Shown: one piece after another, positions 9,949 through 17,945 of the stretch
Numbering within the stretch: position 1 is the stretch's first letter
How the letters are laid out: the number at the start of each line of letters is the position of its first letter
NCBI RefSeq assembly: GCF_014641075.1
Contig: NZ_BMHP01000002.1
Location: 124,001-188,000, forward strand
From: Paenibacillus nasutitermitis
Lineage (GTDB): Bacteria > Bacillota > Bacilli > Paenibacillales > Paenibacillaceae
DNA: 64,000 nucleotides
Reading direction: 5' to 3'
Made by a program: the position numbers and the translations under genes
Notes under the pieces: generated by a model
Seen by the model: only the letters and a program-made list of their open reading frames with translations
Databases searched by the model: none
What the model was told of the DNA's origin: nothing

Positions 9949-10689
9949 ATGACCGATGATCGTTATTTAAAAAGGACCATTGTAAAGGAAGTTATCAGCA
10001 GCCGGTATCTGCCGGAGGGTACGCGCGAGTTGCGCGTTTATTTGCCGCCAGGATATAATGAGCTTCTATCCTATCCGGTCGTCTACTGCCAGGATGGCGA
10101 GGATTTCTTTAATTTCGGACGGATCGCCACAATTGCCAATCAGCTGATTCTGGATGAAGGCGTGGAGCCTTTTCTGATTGTCGGCGTGGATGTGGACAAG
10201 AAGAAGCGTTCGGCGGAGTATACGCCAGATGGACAGCTTTTTGCCGGATATACCGCTTTCTTCGCAGAGGAGCTTATTTCCTTTATCGAAAATAAATACC
10301 CGGCACGCCGGGAAGCGGACCAGCGGATACTGGCTGGAGACTCGCTGGGCGGTACGGTCAGCCTGCATCTTGCACTTGCATACCCGGAGCTGTTCCGTCA
10401 GGTTATTTCATTGTCCGGCGCCTTCTATCTGCGGTCACGCTCCCTCGCTTCGCAGGAGACCGATTTATCGAAGCTTGAGCTTTATATGATTGTTGGTCTG
10501 CAGGAAACCAATTATGAAACAGATACTGGCGTGTACGACTTCGTGGACATCAACCGGGAAATGAAAAGCATCCTGGAGCAAAAAGGAGCACGCATCCATT
10601 ACGGCGAGCATGAGGGCAGGCATGTTTGGGGCTTCTGGCAGAAATTCATTCCCGCAGCGCTTAAGACATTCCTTCAGATCGAAGCATAA
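9949..10689 (+). CDS. Alpha/beta-hydrolase esterase (Fes/esterase D-like)
   Basis: 246 aa from ATG 9949, which has GAGAGGAG 10-15 nt upstream; earlier in-frame codons lack a binding site. The nucleophile elbow is GDSLGG (ILAGDSLGGTVSLHLALAYP), the acid is probably in the loop around TDTGVYDF, and the histidine is in EGRHVWGFWQ near the C-terminus. The N-terminal part (RELRVYLPPGYNELLSYPVVYCQDG) matches the enterochelin-esterase/YbbA-type family. No signal peptide, so cytoplasmic. Substrate unknown. Confidence 0.88.
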   Translation: MTDDRYLKRTIVKEVISSRYLPEGTRELRVYLPPGYNELLSYPVVYCQDGEDFFNFGRIATIANQLILDEGVEPFLIVGVDVDKKKRSAEYTPDGQLFAGYTAFFAEELISFIENKYPARREADQRILAGDSLGGTVSLHLALAYPELFRQVISLSGAFYLRSRSLASQETDLSKLELYMIVGLQETNYETDTGVYDFVDINREMKSILEQKGARIHYGEHEGRHVWGFWQKFIPAALKTFLQIEA

Positions 10690-10703
10690 GGAAGCCATAT
10701 AAC

Positions 10704-10758
10704 GAAAGCCCGCGTCAGTTGTCTGATATGAGATCGGACAACAGATACGGGCTTTTTT
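10704..10758 (+). terminator. Terminator after the esterase
   Basis: GAAAGCCCG...CGGGCTTTTTT with an inner stem TTGTCTGAT / ATCGGACAA. It lies between convergent genes; the T tract favours the plus strand. Confidence 0.85.
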
Positions 10759-10807
10759 CAATACTTGTTATATTTTCGCTAACTTCCCACTGGTAAATCC
10801 AAACATA

Positions 10808-11290
10808 TTAAACCTGGGTCAGTTTTTCTTCCTGTATACGCTGCAGCAGGCGGGTGCAACCGAGTGATACCAGCTCATAGACTTCATCAAAATTACCGGT
10901 ATAATACGGATCCGGAACATCGCAGGTTTTGTGTTCGGGCAGCAGGTCCATAAATTTGAATACCTTGGAATGGCCGTCCGACCGGCTTCCGAACAGCTGC
11001 CTGACATCCTGTTCATTATTGTTGTCCATGCAAACGATATAGTCATTGTTGCTGTAATCTTCAAGCGTAACTTGTCTTGAGCGCATCCCCTCGTATGAAA
11101 TTCCATACCGGTCCAGCAGTACTCGAGTACCCTCATGAGGCTGTTTCCCTAAATGCCAGTCTCCGGTTCCTGCGGAATCCACAGCAATAATGCCTTCCAA
11201 TCCATGCTGCACCAGTTGATGTCGAAATACAGCTTCAGCCATGGGCGACCGGCAAATATTGCCAAGGCATACGAATAATACGGAAATCAT
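10808..11290 (-). CDS. Low-molecular-weight protein tyrosine phosphatase
   Basis: 160 aa. The P-loop CX5R is at the N-terminus (FVCLGNICRSPMAEAVF), and the general-acid loop is DVPDPYYTGNFDEVYELV. The fold and length match YfkJ-type LMW-PTPs rather than ArsC, because the DPYY motif and the length fit phosphatases. Start overlaps the stop of the TRIC gene by 4 nt, so the two are translationally coupled. Confidence 0.93.
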   Translation of the reverse strand: MISVLFVCLGNICRSPMAEAVFRHQLVQHGLEGIIAVDSAGTGDWHLGKQPHEGTRVLLDRYGISYEGMRSRQVTLEDYSNNDYIVCMDNNNEQDVRQLFGSRSDGHSKVFKFMDLLPEHKTCDVPDPYYTGNFDEVYELVSLGCTRLLQRIQEEKLTQV

Positions 11291-11994
11291 ACACGACCTT
11301 CTTTCTTCTTGTTTTCCTTTGTCTCTGCAGCCCGCTCTTCCTGAAGCTCCTCCGCGTGAACGGATTGGGCAAGCACAAATTTAAGCGAGCGGCGCGGCAG
11401 CTTCCATTTGTAGTGTACCGACAACATCCTGAAAACAATCACAATAACGAAAAGAAACAGCAGCTCGAAGGTAGTCTCGAACCATCCAAGTCCGATTGCA
11501 GCCCCGGCCATCATCGCCCACACCGCATAAATCTCATCTCGCAGCACAAGCGGCTTGCGGCCTGCCAGCACATCGCGGATCATGCCCCCGCCAATTCCTG
11601 TGAGCATAGCAGCGACGATGACCGCACTGAGCGGATGTTTGCCTGTAGCGTACAAAGCCCCTTGAATGGCAAAAGCCGACAGCCCGATGGCGTCAAAAAA
11701 CGCTTCACTGCGTTTCCAATGCTTGATCCATTTGACCGGCAGCACAAAGGCGATGGTCATCGCAACAACAGCTGTTTTTAGCAGCATTCCCTGCGACCAT
11801 AGCATCGTTATCGGGACATCAATGAGCAAATTCCGGATGACTCCCCCGCCAAAAGCAGTCACCAATCCAAGCACATATACACCAAGTATATCGTACTCCT
11901 CTTCCATGGCCACAATGGCTCCGCTCACTGCGAAAGCAATCGTACCGATGATGCTGAACCAGGTGAAAATGTCCATGTCAAGATGAAAATTCAC
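11287..11994 (-). CDS. TRIC-family (UPF0126) cation channel protein
   Basis: 235 aa integral membrane protein with six to seven hydrophobic helices arranged as two repeats. Each repeat carries the glycine-rich kink typical of bacterial TRIC channels (AFGGGVIRNLLIDVP and GIGGGMIRDVLAGRKP). The C-terminus is charged and cytoplasmic (EELQEERAAETKENKKK). GTG start with GGAGG 9 nt upstream. Coupled to the downstream phosphatase gene. Confidence 0.9.
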   Translation of the reverse strand: MNFHLDMDIFTWFSIIGTIAFAVSGAIVAMEEEYDILGVYVLGLVTAFGGGVIRNLLIDVPITMLWSQGMLLKTAVVAMTIAFVLPVKWIKHWKRSEAFFDAIGLSAFAIQGALYATGKHPLSAVIVAAMLTGIGGGMIRDVLAGRKPLVLRDEIYAVWAMMAGAAIGLGWFETTFELLFLFVIVIVFRMLSVHYKWKLPRRSLKFVLAQSVHAEELQEERAAETKENKKKEGRV

Positions 11995-12203
11995 GTCCTA
12001 TTGCCTCCGTTTGCCAACACGGCTGCATCAAGCAGATGATGCCCGATGCCTTGTTGCCGGGAGTGACTCGTTATAATCCTCTCTCATTTTAGCCGCGGTC
12101 AGCCCAATGGGCAAGAGCCAATCCAAATATTTTAAACTGGTCAATGCCATCAGCCGCGGGTATACTGACAAAAAGAATGCTTAGAGAGGAACGGTTTGCT
12201 GCA

Positions 12204-12845
12204 GTGACGATCAATCGGATTTTAATTTTTTCGGGCGGAGCTCTGGGCTCCTGGGCGCTTGACGAAATCAGGCAGGATGACTATATTATCGGAGCGGATG
12301 CCGGCGCTCTTTTTCTGGTCAATCATGGGACTCGCCCCCATCTGTCTCTGGGCGACTTTGACTCTGTGACACCGGAGCAGCTCATGCAGATACAGGCCAA
12401 CAGCGGTGAGACTCTGCCCTGTGATCCCATCGACAAAAACTTTACCGATACCGAGCTTGCCTGGAATCTGGCTTTATCCAAACAGCCGTCCAAGATCATC
12501 CTGTTTGGTGCCTTGGGCACACGCTTTGACCATTCGCTGGCTAATGTGCATCTTCTGCGATCTGCACTTCAGCTGCAAATAGATGCCGTCATTATGGATA
12601 ACCACAATCGAATATCGCTAATCACAGACTGGAAAACGATTGAAGACAGGCAATTTACCTATGTGTCCCTGCTCCCACTCAGCGAAACGGTCACCGGCAT
12701 CACGTTGACCGGCTTTCAATATCCGCTGAATGAAGCCACGCTCACGATCGGGCAGTCGCTCGGAATCAGCAATGTGATGGAAGCCAGTCAAGCGGTGATC
12801 CGGATACGGGAGGGCATGCTGCTGGTCATTGAAAGCCGCGATTGA
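12204..12845 (+). CDS. thiN: Thiamine pyrophosphokinase
   Basis: 213 aa from GTG 12204 (M-T-I-N-R-I-L-I-F-S-G-G). This length matches B. subtilis ThiN (about 214 aa). AGAGG lies 14 nt upstream, which is long; an ATG at 12180 is the alternative. Transfers pyrophosphate from ATP to thiamine. Motifs: IIGADAGALFLVNHGTRPH, LGDFDSV, KNFTDTELAWNLAL and GTRFDHSLANVHLL. The stop is followed 29 nt later by the convergent MutS2-like gene. A weak TTGTTG/TATAAT pair with only 15-nt spacing lies at 12051-12077. Confidence 0.9.
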   Translation: MTINRILIFSGGALGSWALDEIRQDDYIIGADAGALFLVNHGTRPHLSLGDFDSVTPEQLMQIQANSGETLPCDPIDKNFTDTELAWNLALSKQPSKIILFGALGTRFDHSLANVHLLRSALQLQIDAVIMDNHNRISLITDWKTIEDRQFTYVSLLPLSETVTGITLTGFQYPLNEATLTIGQSLGISNVMEASQAVIRIREGMLLVIESRD

Positions 12846-12874
12846 TTAAGCACGAATACGTCTTTCGCTTTGCA

Positions 12875-14884
12875 TTATGCCATCGGATCCTCCGGAGGAG
12901 ATTCAATCCTCAGGCCCGGCACATATTTTCGGCTCATCGCTTTTCTGGCTTTGCGGTTCTCTTTGGTATCAAATACAATATCCATATCATATCCGCTGCC
13001 GGGATACAGCTGAACGCCAGAGATATATAAGGACAATCGTTTGTGATTGAAGCTTATTTTATTCTTCTCCACCTGAACGATGACATCACCGCGCTCGTTG
13101 GCCGGTTTGTAAACGATGCCCGTTCGCTTCAGTGGGCTGATCCAGACACAATCCCCTACTGACAATGGACGGGAAACCGATGTTTCCATGTTCTGATCCC
13201 CGGACACTGAACCCTTGATTATTTTCTCTTTAGGCAGGTCTTCTGACGAAGTCCTTACCCCTTCATAAACGGCCGGAACAGGCTCTGCCTTTTCCGTAGG
13301 CCTGTCAGGTTTATTTGACCGGTCAACGAGTTCTTCCGGCGACTCCTTGCCTGTCCGGTAAGCTGCAGCCCTTTCCTCAGCCCTGCTCACGACCCGCTCC
13401 GGCAGCCCGAATCGTCTGGCAATGGCAAAAGCATAGCTGTCCCCGGCTTCTCCGATTTCCAGCCTGTACAAGGGCTTCAGCGTTTCGGCGTCGAAGGCCA
13501 TTCTTGCATTTGTGCATCCCTCTGTACGCGAGGCAAAACGCTTAATTTCATTAAAATGCGTCGTTGCCGCCACCAGTGAATGTTTGGCCAGAAAATCCTC
13601 CAATACAGCTATGGATAAAGCTATTCCTTCATCCGGATTTGTTCCGGCAGCCAACTCGTCGAGCAGGATCAGCGAGCGGCCATTTGCGGTCATCAGCATT
13701 TCACGCAGGCTTTCCATATGAGCGGAGAACGTGCTGAGCGATTGCTCAATGCTTTGCCCGTCACCCACATCAGCCATAATCTGCGTGAAGACGCCAAATG
13801 CCGTCCCTTTCCCTGCCGGAACAAGCAAACCGGATTGATTCATCAAAGCGAGCAGACCCATCGTCTTCAGCGCGACCGTTTTGCCGCCTGTGTTAGGTCC
13901 TGTAATAATCAGCTGCCGCAGCCGGCCGCCTATCTCCACATTCAGCGGGAAACAGCCAGGCCCAAGCAACGGGTGTCTGGCATCCACCAGCTTGATGAAA
14001 GGCTGATCCAGGATGACAGGCGCAATACCTTCATACGTGCGTGACATCTTTGCCCGTGCAAATATAAAATCCAGCGAAGCCATCGCCTCTACATTCCATC
14101 GCAAACGGTAGGTCTCAAGCTCCGCCAGTTCCGACAATCGGGATAAAATAACGGTCCGCTCCCGCTCTTCATCGGACTTCCACATCTGCCACTCCGCTTG
14201 AAGTTCCGCCACATCGGCCGGCTCGACAAACAGCGTCTGCCCGCTTGCCGATTCATCCCATACGGTACCGGGGACCTGCTTGCGCAGATCGCGTTTGACG
14301 GCAATCACATAATGTCCACCCCGCTTGCTCACAATCGGCTCCTGGAGCGCATTCTTGTATTTCCCCAAGGAGTGTTCCAGTTTGCGGCGGGTGCGTTCCT
14401 CAGCCGCCTCCAGGTGACGACGGATGTCGGCAAGTCCCGGGCTTGCCTGGTCGGTCAGCTGTCCATGGCGGATACATCGGTCGAGTTCTTTGCGCAGCTC
14501 CGGACAATCATTCATGGAATCCGCATATCCGCTGATGGTGGGAGCTGCTTCGCGTTTTGCATCCATATACCTTTTCATCTGGGAGACAGCAGCCAGCCAT
14601 TGGCTTAGCTGACCAAGCTCAACCTCGGTGTAGATCTTGCCCTTGCCCAGCAGAGCCATGAAAGCGACCATTCCCTCCATTGCGGACAATGGTATGCTTG
14701 CTCCCGTTGCAAGCAGCCTCGCACCTTCCTCGGTTTCAAGGAGCCACGACCGGATTTGTGAGGGATTGGTGCTTGGAGAAAGCCGTTTCGCCAGGTCCTT
14801 TCCCGGATCGGAAACCGCATACCCGATCAGCTGCTCTTTCATTTTATTAAATTCCAGTTTGTTCATGCTCATTTCATTCATCAC
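12875..14884 (-). CDS. MutS2-like ATPase without Smr domain
   Basis: About 669 aa from GTG 14884 (AGGAGG 9 nt upstream; ATG 14881 is nearly as good). MutS core and ATPase domains: Walker A ITGPNTGGKTVALKTMGLLA, Walker B SLILLDELAAGTNPDEG, and a Q/ST block STFSAHMESLREML. Clamp-like coiled coil at about 130-250 (DIRRHLEAAEERTRRKLE). The C-terminal 110 residues have a KOW-like stretch (SVGDCVWISPLKRTGIVYK) and then stop. The nuclease Smr domain of standard MutS2 (about 785 aa) is absent. It may be a paralog acting on collided ribosomes or recombination intermediates. A terminator lies 39 nt upstream of the start. Confidence 0.88.
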   Translation of the reverse strand: MMNEMSMNKLEFNKMKEQLIGYAVSDPGKDLAKRLSPSTNPSQIRSWLLETEEGARLLATGASIPLSAMEGMVAFMALLGKGKIYTEVELGQLSQWLAAVSQMKRYMDAKREAAPTISGYADSMNDCPELRKELDRCIRHGQLTDQASPGLADIRRHLEAAEERTRRKLEHSLGKYKNALQEPIVSKRGGHYVIAVKRDLRKQVPGTVWDESASGQTLFVEPADVAELQAEWQMWKSDEERERTVILSRLSELAELETYRLRWNVEAMASLDFIFARAKMSRTYEGIAPVILDQPFIKLVDARHPLLGPGCFPLNVEIGGRLRQLIITGPNTGGKTVALKTMGLLALMNQSGLLVPAGKGTAFGVFTQIMADVGDGQSIEQSLSTFSAHMESLREMLMTANGRSLILLDELAAGTNPDEGIALSIAVLEDFLAKHSLVAATTHFNEIKRFASRTEGCTNARMAFDAETLKPLYRLEIGEAGDSYAFAIARRFGLPERVVSRAEERAAAYRTGKESPEELVDRSNKPDRPTEKAEPVPAVYEGVRTSSEDLPKEKIIKGSVSGDQNMETSVSRPLSVGDCVWISPLKRTGIVYKPANERGDVIVQVEKNKISFNHKRLSLYISGVQLYPGSGYDMDIVFDTKENRKARKAMSRKYVPGLRIESPPEDPMA

Positions 14885-14922
14885 GCGCGAACGCCTCCTA
14901 TAAGTTTGTGGAAAAAAGATAC

Positions 14923-14963
14923 AAAAAAACAGGAATAGAACGCATACGCGTTCCATTCCTGTT
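14923..14963 (-). terminator. Intrinsic terminator just before the MutS2-like gene
   Basis: On the minus strand AACAGGAATGGAACGCG and its complement form a 15-17 bp stem with a 4-nt loop followed by seven T (14923-14929). It ends 23 nt before the AGGAGG of the MutS2-like gene, so it may act as an attenuator in that gene's leader. Confidence 0.85.
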
Positions 14964-15060
14964 GGTATCAAACGGTTCCTTCCGTCAATAAGAACAGCTA
15001 TCGCTTACTGATTCCATGAAGGGAAGTGGCAAGCAGCAGGGCTGATTGGGGAGAGAAAAT

Positions 15061-15088
15061 GAAAAAGCGTGCTCATAAAGAGCACGCT
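15061..15088 (-). terminator. Terminator of the 15-kb RNA candidate
   Basis: Perfect 9-bp stem AGCGTGCTC / GAGCACGCT with a 5-nt loop followed by TTTTT on the minus strand. Confidence 0.85.
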
Positions 15089-15461
15089 GATTCGCCGTTC
15101 ATGCAGGCGGAAATCGTCATGTTCTTAACTCATGGCGATACTCCGTCAGGCAGGAGGGAGGAAAGAAACCTGCTGTTTCAACCGGCAGATCCATTCACTC
15201 TCTATGCTCTGCTGCGAGTCAAGGTTCTACCTAAACATCGTTCTTCATCATCGGTTCAACGATAAAAGAGCGAATGCAAACAGATTCCTTGGCATTGCAG
15301 ATCCTATAAACGAATACCTAAAATGACCACACACGGATGCCGTTTCGCATAACCGGGCAATCAATAAGGAATCACATTCGTTTCTAGCCTGGGAGTATCA
15401 TTATCCAATTACGAGTTAAGAATCCCGACCAACATTAAAATTTCCCCTTGCTTTTTAAATT
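15062..15461 (-). ncRNA. Candidate structured RNA of about 400 nt, unknown family
   Basis: Gene-free region with a complete transcription unit on the minus strand: promoter at 15468-15496, predicted start near 15461, and an intrinsic terminator ending at 15062. A long-range 12-bp stem closes the body: UUCUUAACUCGU (15411-15422) pairs with AUGAGUUAAGAA (15122-15133) with one G-U. Inside, GAUUCCUU (15366-15373) pairs with AAGGAAUC (15283-15290). AAACGAAU (15376-15383) can pair with AUUCGUUU (15308-15315), or alternatively CGAAUG with CAUUCG (15271-15276). Near the 3' end a hairpin GCAGG/CCUGC exposes a loop rich in C and U (UUUCUUUCCUCCCU). It lacks hallmark motifs of RNase P, tmRNA, SRP, 6S and T-box RNAs. 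It could be an independent sRNA or a long leader of the MutS2-like gene. Confidence 0.6.
15409..15435 (-). CDS. Possible leader peptide MLVGILNS
   Basis: Eight-codon ORF near the 5' end of the RNA candidate: AAGGGG, 8-nt spacing, then ATG...TAA. Its last codons lie in the 5' strand of the long closing stem, so translating ribosomes would disrupt that stem. This is the layout expected of a leader peptide, but so short an ORF can arise by chance. Confidence 0.3.
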   Translation of the reverse strand: MLVGILNS

Positions 15462-15467
15462 ATTACT

Positions 15468-15496
15468 ATCATAACGCGAGCAAATGTGTACGTCAA
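15468..15496 (-). promoter_or_regulatory. Sigma-A promoter of the 15-kb RNA candidate
   Basis: TTGACG (15491-15496), 17-nt spacer, TATGAT (15468-15473). It lies 12 nt downstream of the preceding hydrolase gene's stop and points into the gene-free region. Confidence 0.75.
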
Positions 15497-15508
15497 GCGT
15501 GAAAACGC

Positions 15509-16297
15509 CTATCCCTGAATGGTTACTTTAAGACCTGTTGTGGCGTAGGAAACGTGATTTGGCAGCCCGTAATCGCGTCTTAAATCTATATCATGCGACA
15601 AATGGGTGAATACCGCCCGCTTTGTTTTCCACTCGCTCAAAAGCTCCAACGCTTCCGTTACATCATATACAGAACGGCTCTCGAAAGGATAAGGCTCATA
15701 ATAAAAGCTCGTCCCCAGAATAAGAAGGTCCAGATCCTGCAGCGGTATGGTCTGCCCCGGGGTAAGTGCAATCGCGTCGGAGCAATAAGCCCACGAAACG
15801 CCGCTCGTCATATGTGTGAATCGAAAAGCATAGGAATAGCCGTTCTTCCCATGATTGACCCTCCAGCAATCCACATCCCATGAGCCGAATAGAAGCCGCC
15901 CTTCAATTGGGCGAAACTCGATATTCCGCTTAATCCAGGGAAAGCGCTGATTAATCTCCGCAATAACATCGGGCATTGCGTATGCTTCACCCCGGTAGCC
16001 TAACCACCGGCACATATCCGCCCATTCCGCCACACCGCCAATATGATCGAAATGTGCATGTGTAATGAGGATCCGGTCGATCCGCTTCGCTCCTGCAGCT
16101 TCCATTTGGACACGCCAATCAGGCCCGCAGTCAATAAGCATCGTACCGAATTCTGAATCATCCAGATGAACAAGGGGACGGTATCTGCGGTTAACCCCGC
16201 CTTCCACTCGGGCTTCCTCACATACCGCGCAGTCGCAATAGACGCGAGGCACGCCCATTGAGTCTCCCGTTCCCCAGAATGAGATGGTCGTGGACAA
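15509..16297 (-). CDS. Metallo-beta-lactamase-fold hydrolase (PhnP-like)
   Basis: 262 aa. Metal site THAHFDHIGG plus later histidines (VNHGKNGYS, FTHLSHDIDL) and the aspartate in AYCSDA. The N-terminus (GTGDSMGVPRVYCDCAVCEEAR) with its clustered cysteines resembles the structural zinc site of PhnP phosphodiesterases. TTG start with AGGAGG 7 nt upstream. There is no phn gene around, so the substrate may be another cyclic phosphate or phosphodiester. Confidence 0.88.
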   Translation of the reverse strand: MSTTISFWGTGDSMGVPRVYCDCAVCEEARVEGGVNRRYRPLVHLDDSEFGTMLIDCGPDWRVQMEAAGAKRIDRILITHAHFDHIGGVAEWADMCRWLGYRGEAYAMPDVIAEINQRFPWIKRNIEFRPIEGRLLFGSWDVDCWRVNHGKNGYSYAFRFTHMTSGVSWAYCSDAIALTPGQTIPLQDLDLLILGTSFYYEPYPFESRSVYDVTEALELLSEWKTKRAVFTHLSHDIDLRRDYGLPNHVSYATTGLKVTIQG

Positions 16298-16356
16298 CTT
16301 TTTTCCTCCTCATACTGGAACTAAAATAAGGATGCCGCTAATTGTGTGAAACAACC

Positions 16357-17025
16357 TTAGATTGGCTTCAGCGCAATTGTTTCCTGTTTCTTAAGGTTGT
16401 CGATCATTTTTTGCCATTCAGCAGGCTTATCTGGAAGCGCGGAATAGTAAGTAGTCAAAAATTCAGCTACTAATGCAGAAGGCAGTTCGCCCAGCTCTTC
16501 GTCCTGCGGAAGGAAACAAAGGTCAAGCCCATCAACCGCTTCCCCATTTTCCTGCCATGACGGGTGCAGATAAGGGAAATCCAGCCTTTTGTAACCAATA
16601 TGCGACAGGACCTCGCGCCGGATATGAGGGTTCATCGGTGCAATGCCGCCAAACGAATAATCAACGGTTTGCGGATTGTAAATTTCGGCAAACATCCCGA
16701 TGGACTTCGTTCCGCTTTCCTTGGCAAGCCGGGCAAGATGCTTCTCCCGGCTGCGCAGCAGAAACCGCCCAACTCCCGAATTGGCTTTGCCGATAATCGT
16801 AAAATCCGTCATGGCAACCCGCATACCGGAATAATACCGATATTCCGTAGCGCCTACCACTTCGTCGCCTTCTACGGCAGTATAGACGTGAATGCCACCG
16901 TCTTGAAGCGGCCCCTCCCATTTCTCAAAAGCGTATACCTCTTCCGGGGGAAATACGACCTGCATTAGCTGATGCATTTTAACAAACAAAGGATCTTTGA
17001 TGGATTGTACGCGGATATATTCCAT
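16357..17025 (-). CDS. GNAT-family acetyltransferase
   Basis: 222 aa. The acetyl-CoA binding core is recognisable: YTAVEGDEVVGATEYRYYSG, then MTDFTIIGKANSGVGRFLL with the degenerate R/Q-x-x-G-x-G/A loop. The sequence continues with EIYNPQTVDYSFGGIAPMNP and a C-terminal helical region. Only 6 nt separate it from the next upstream acetyltransferase gene, so they form a two-gene operon. Substrate unknown. Confidence 0.75.
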   Translation of the reverse strand: MEYIRVQSIKDPLFVKMHQLMQVVFPPEEVYAFEKWEGPLQDGGIHVYTAVEGDEVVGATEYRYYSGMRVAMTDFTIIGKANSGVGRFLLRSREKHLARLAKESGTKSIGMFAEIYNPQTVDYSFGGIAPMNPHIRREVLSHIGYKRLDFPYLHPSWQENGEAVDGLDLCFLPQDEELGELPSALVAEFLTTYYSALPDKPAEWQKMIDNLKKQETIALKPI

Positions 17026-17031
17026 TTTCTT

Positions 17032-17715
17032 TCACTCCACTCTCTCCTGATTTGGGGACAGGAACGGATTGCGCCATTCCATGAGGGCTGCATAGTGGCA
17101 GGATTCCTCATCGTCCAGATAGTTTTCCATTACTCCTACGGGCATTCGGCCGCAACGCAGCAGAAATGAGATTACCGGATCGTTGTTTATCCCCGCCGTA
17201 ACATCTTTCAAATACTGCACAGCCGATTTCTCGCCTGCTGCCAGAGCGTATCCCGGCATGCGTCCGCCGCCCAGCAGTCTCTTCAATCGCAAATGAACAA
17301 CAAGCTCATATAAAGAAGACATCAGCCATCTTCCGATGCCGGATTTCCGAAAGGCAGGGATAACGGCAAGATCAACGACATAAAGCGTATCGCCAAGAGG
17401 GTCATGATTGCGGATATAGCCACCGTCCGTAATCGACTCCCAGCTGTGATAGCCAGTCAATGAATCCTCCCGAAGCAGCAGCGAAGTCATCGAGCCGATT
17501 AATTGTCCCTCCGCCTCCGCACAGATAGCTCCATCCGGAAAACGTGCTACATGCTCTCTGAGCTGATCCTCCCTCCACCAAAGCTCTGATGGAAATGGAG
17601 GAGGAAAACAGGCTTTTTGTATGTCGATCAAACCATCGACGTCTTCAATTGTGTAATTGCGGATTATAACCTTAACCGGCTTGCCGGAAGCAAATACAAT
17701 CAGCTCCTTGCGCAT
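17032..17715 (-). CDS. GNAT-family acetyltransferase
   Basis: 227 aa from ATG 17715, preceded by AAGGGAAG; the longer in-frame start at 17736 has no binding site. Classic GNAT motif A: LYVVDLAVIPAFRKSGIGRWL, followed by MSSLYELVVHLRLKRLLGGG and a C-terminal VISFLLRCGRMPVGVMENYL. First gene of a pair of diverged acetyltransferases that probably arose by old duplication or act in the same pathway. Substrate unknown. Confidence 0.85.
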   Translation of the reverse strand: MRKELIVFASGKPVKVIIRNYTIEDVDGLIDIQKACFPPPFPSELWWREDQLREHVARFPDGAICAEAEGQLIGSMTSLLLREDSLTGYHSWESITDGGYIRNHDPLGDTLYVVDLAVIPAFRKSGIGRWLMSSLYELVVHLRLKRLLGGGRMPGYALAAGEKSAVQYLKDVTAGINNDPVISFLLRCGRMPVGVMENYLDDEESCHYAALMEWRNPFLSPNQERVE

Positions 17716-17793
17716 GGATCTTCCCTTCTCTTTCATTTATGGTCTACCGAAATACATTTCCTTGAACAATGGTGAGAAGTCCTTCCCGATTAT

Positions 17794-17820
17794 ATTAGAA
17801 AATTCTCATGTTTTTCTAAT
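17794..17820. repeat. Inverted repeat in the divergent acetyltransferase-NlpC region
   Basis: Perfect 9-bp arms ATTAGAAAA / TTTTCTAAT with a 9-nt centre. AT-rich, between divergent genes. Possible operator, or a hairpin in the NlpC-side leader. A weak TTTACA/TATAGT pair follows near 17871-17897 with 15-nt spacing. Confidence 0.45.
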
Positions 17821-17945
17821 AAAATCTCTGCAACCTTTGATAAGACTGGCATTTTTCTCAAAATGGGAAATTTTACACTGTTTATATTCTGATATAGTAG
17901 TCAAGTGACCAAACAACAAGAGATTTTCGGAGGTAATAAAAGATA

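Noticed and set aside
15026-15265. Plus-strand ORF (MKKRAHKEHADSPF...) with a fair Shine-Dalgarno in the gene-free region
   Set aside because: It is antisense to the RNA candidate, its first codons are the terminator hairpin, composition is not protein-like, and no plus-strand promoter is visible.
14923-15461. T-box or known riboswitch leader
   Set aside because: No T-box sequence (AGGGTGGNACCGCG type) and no cobalamin, SAM, lysine or FMN core motif could be found on the minus strand.
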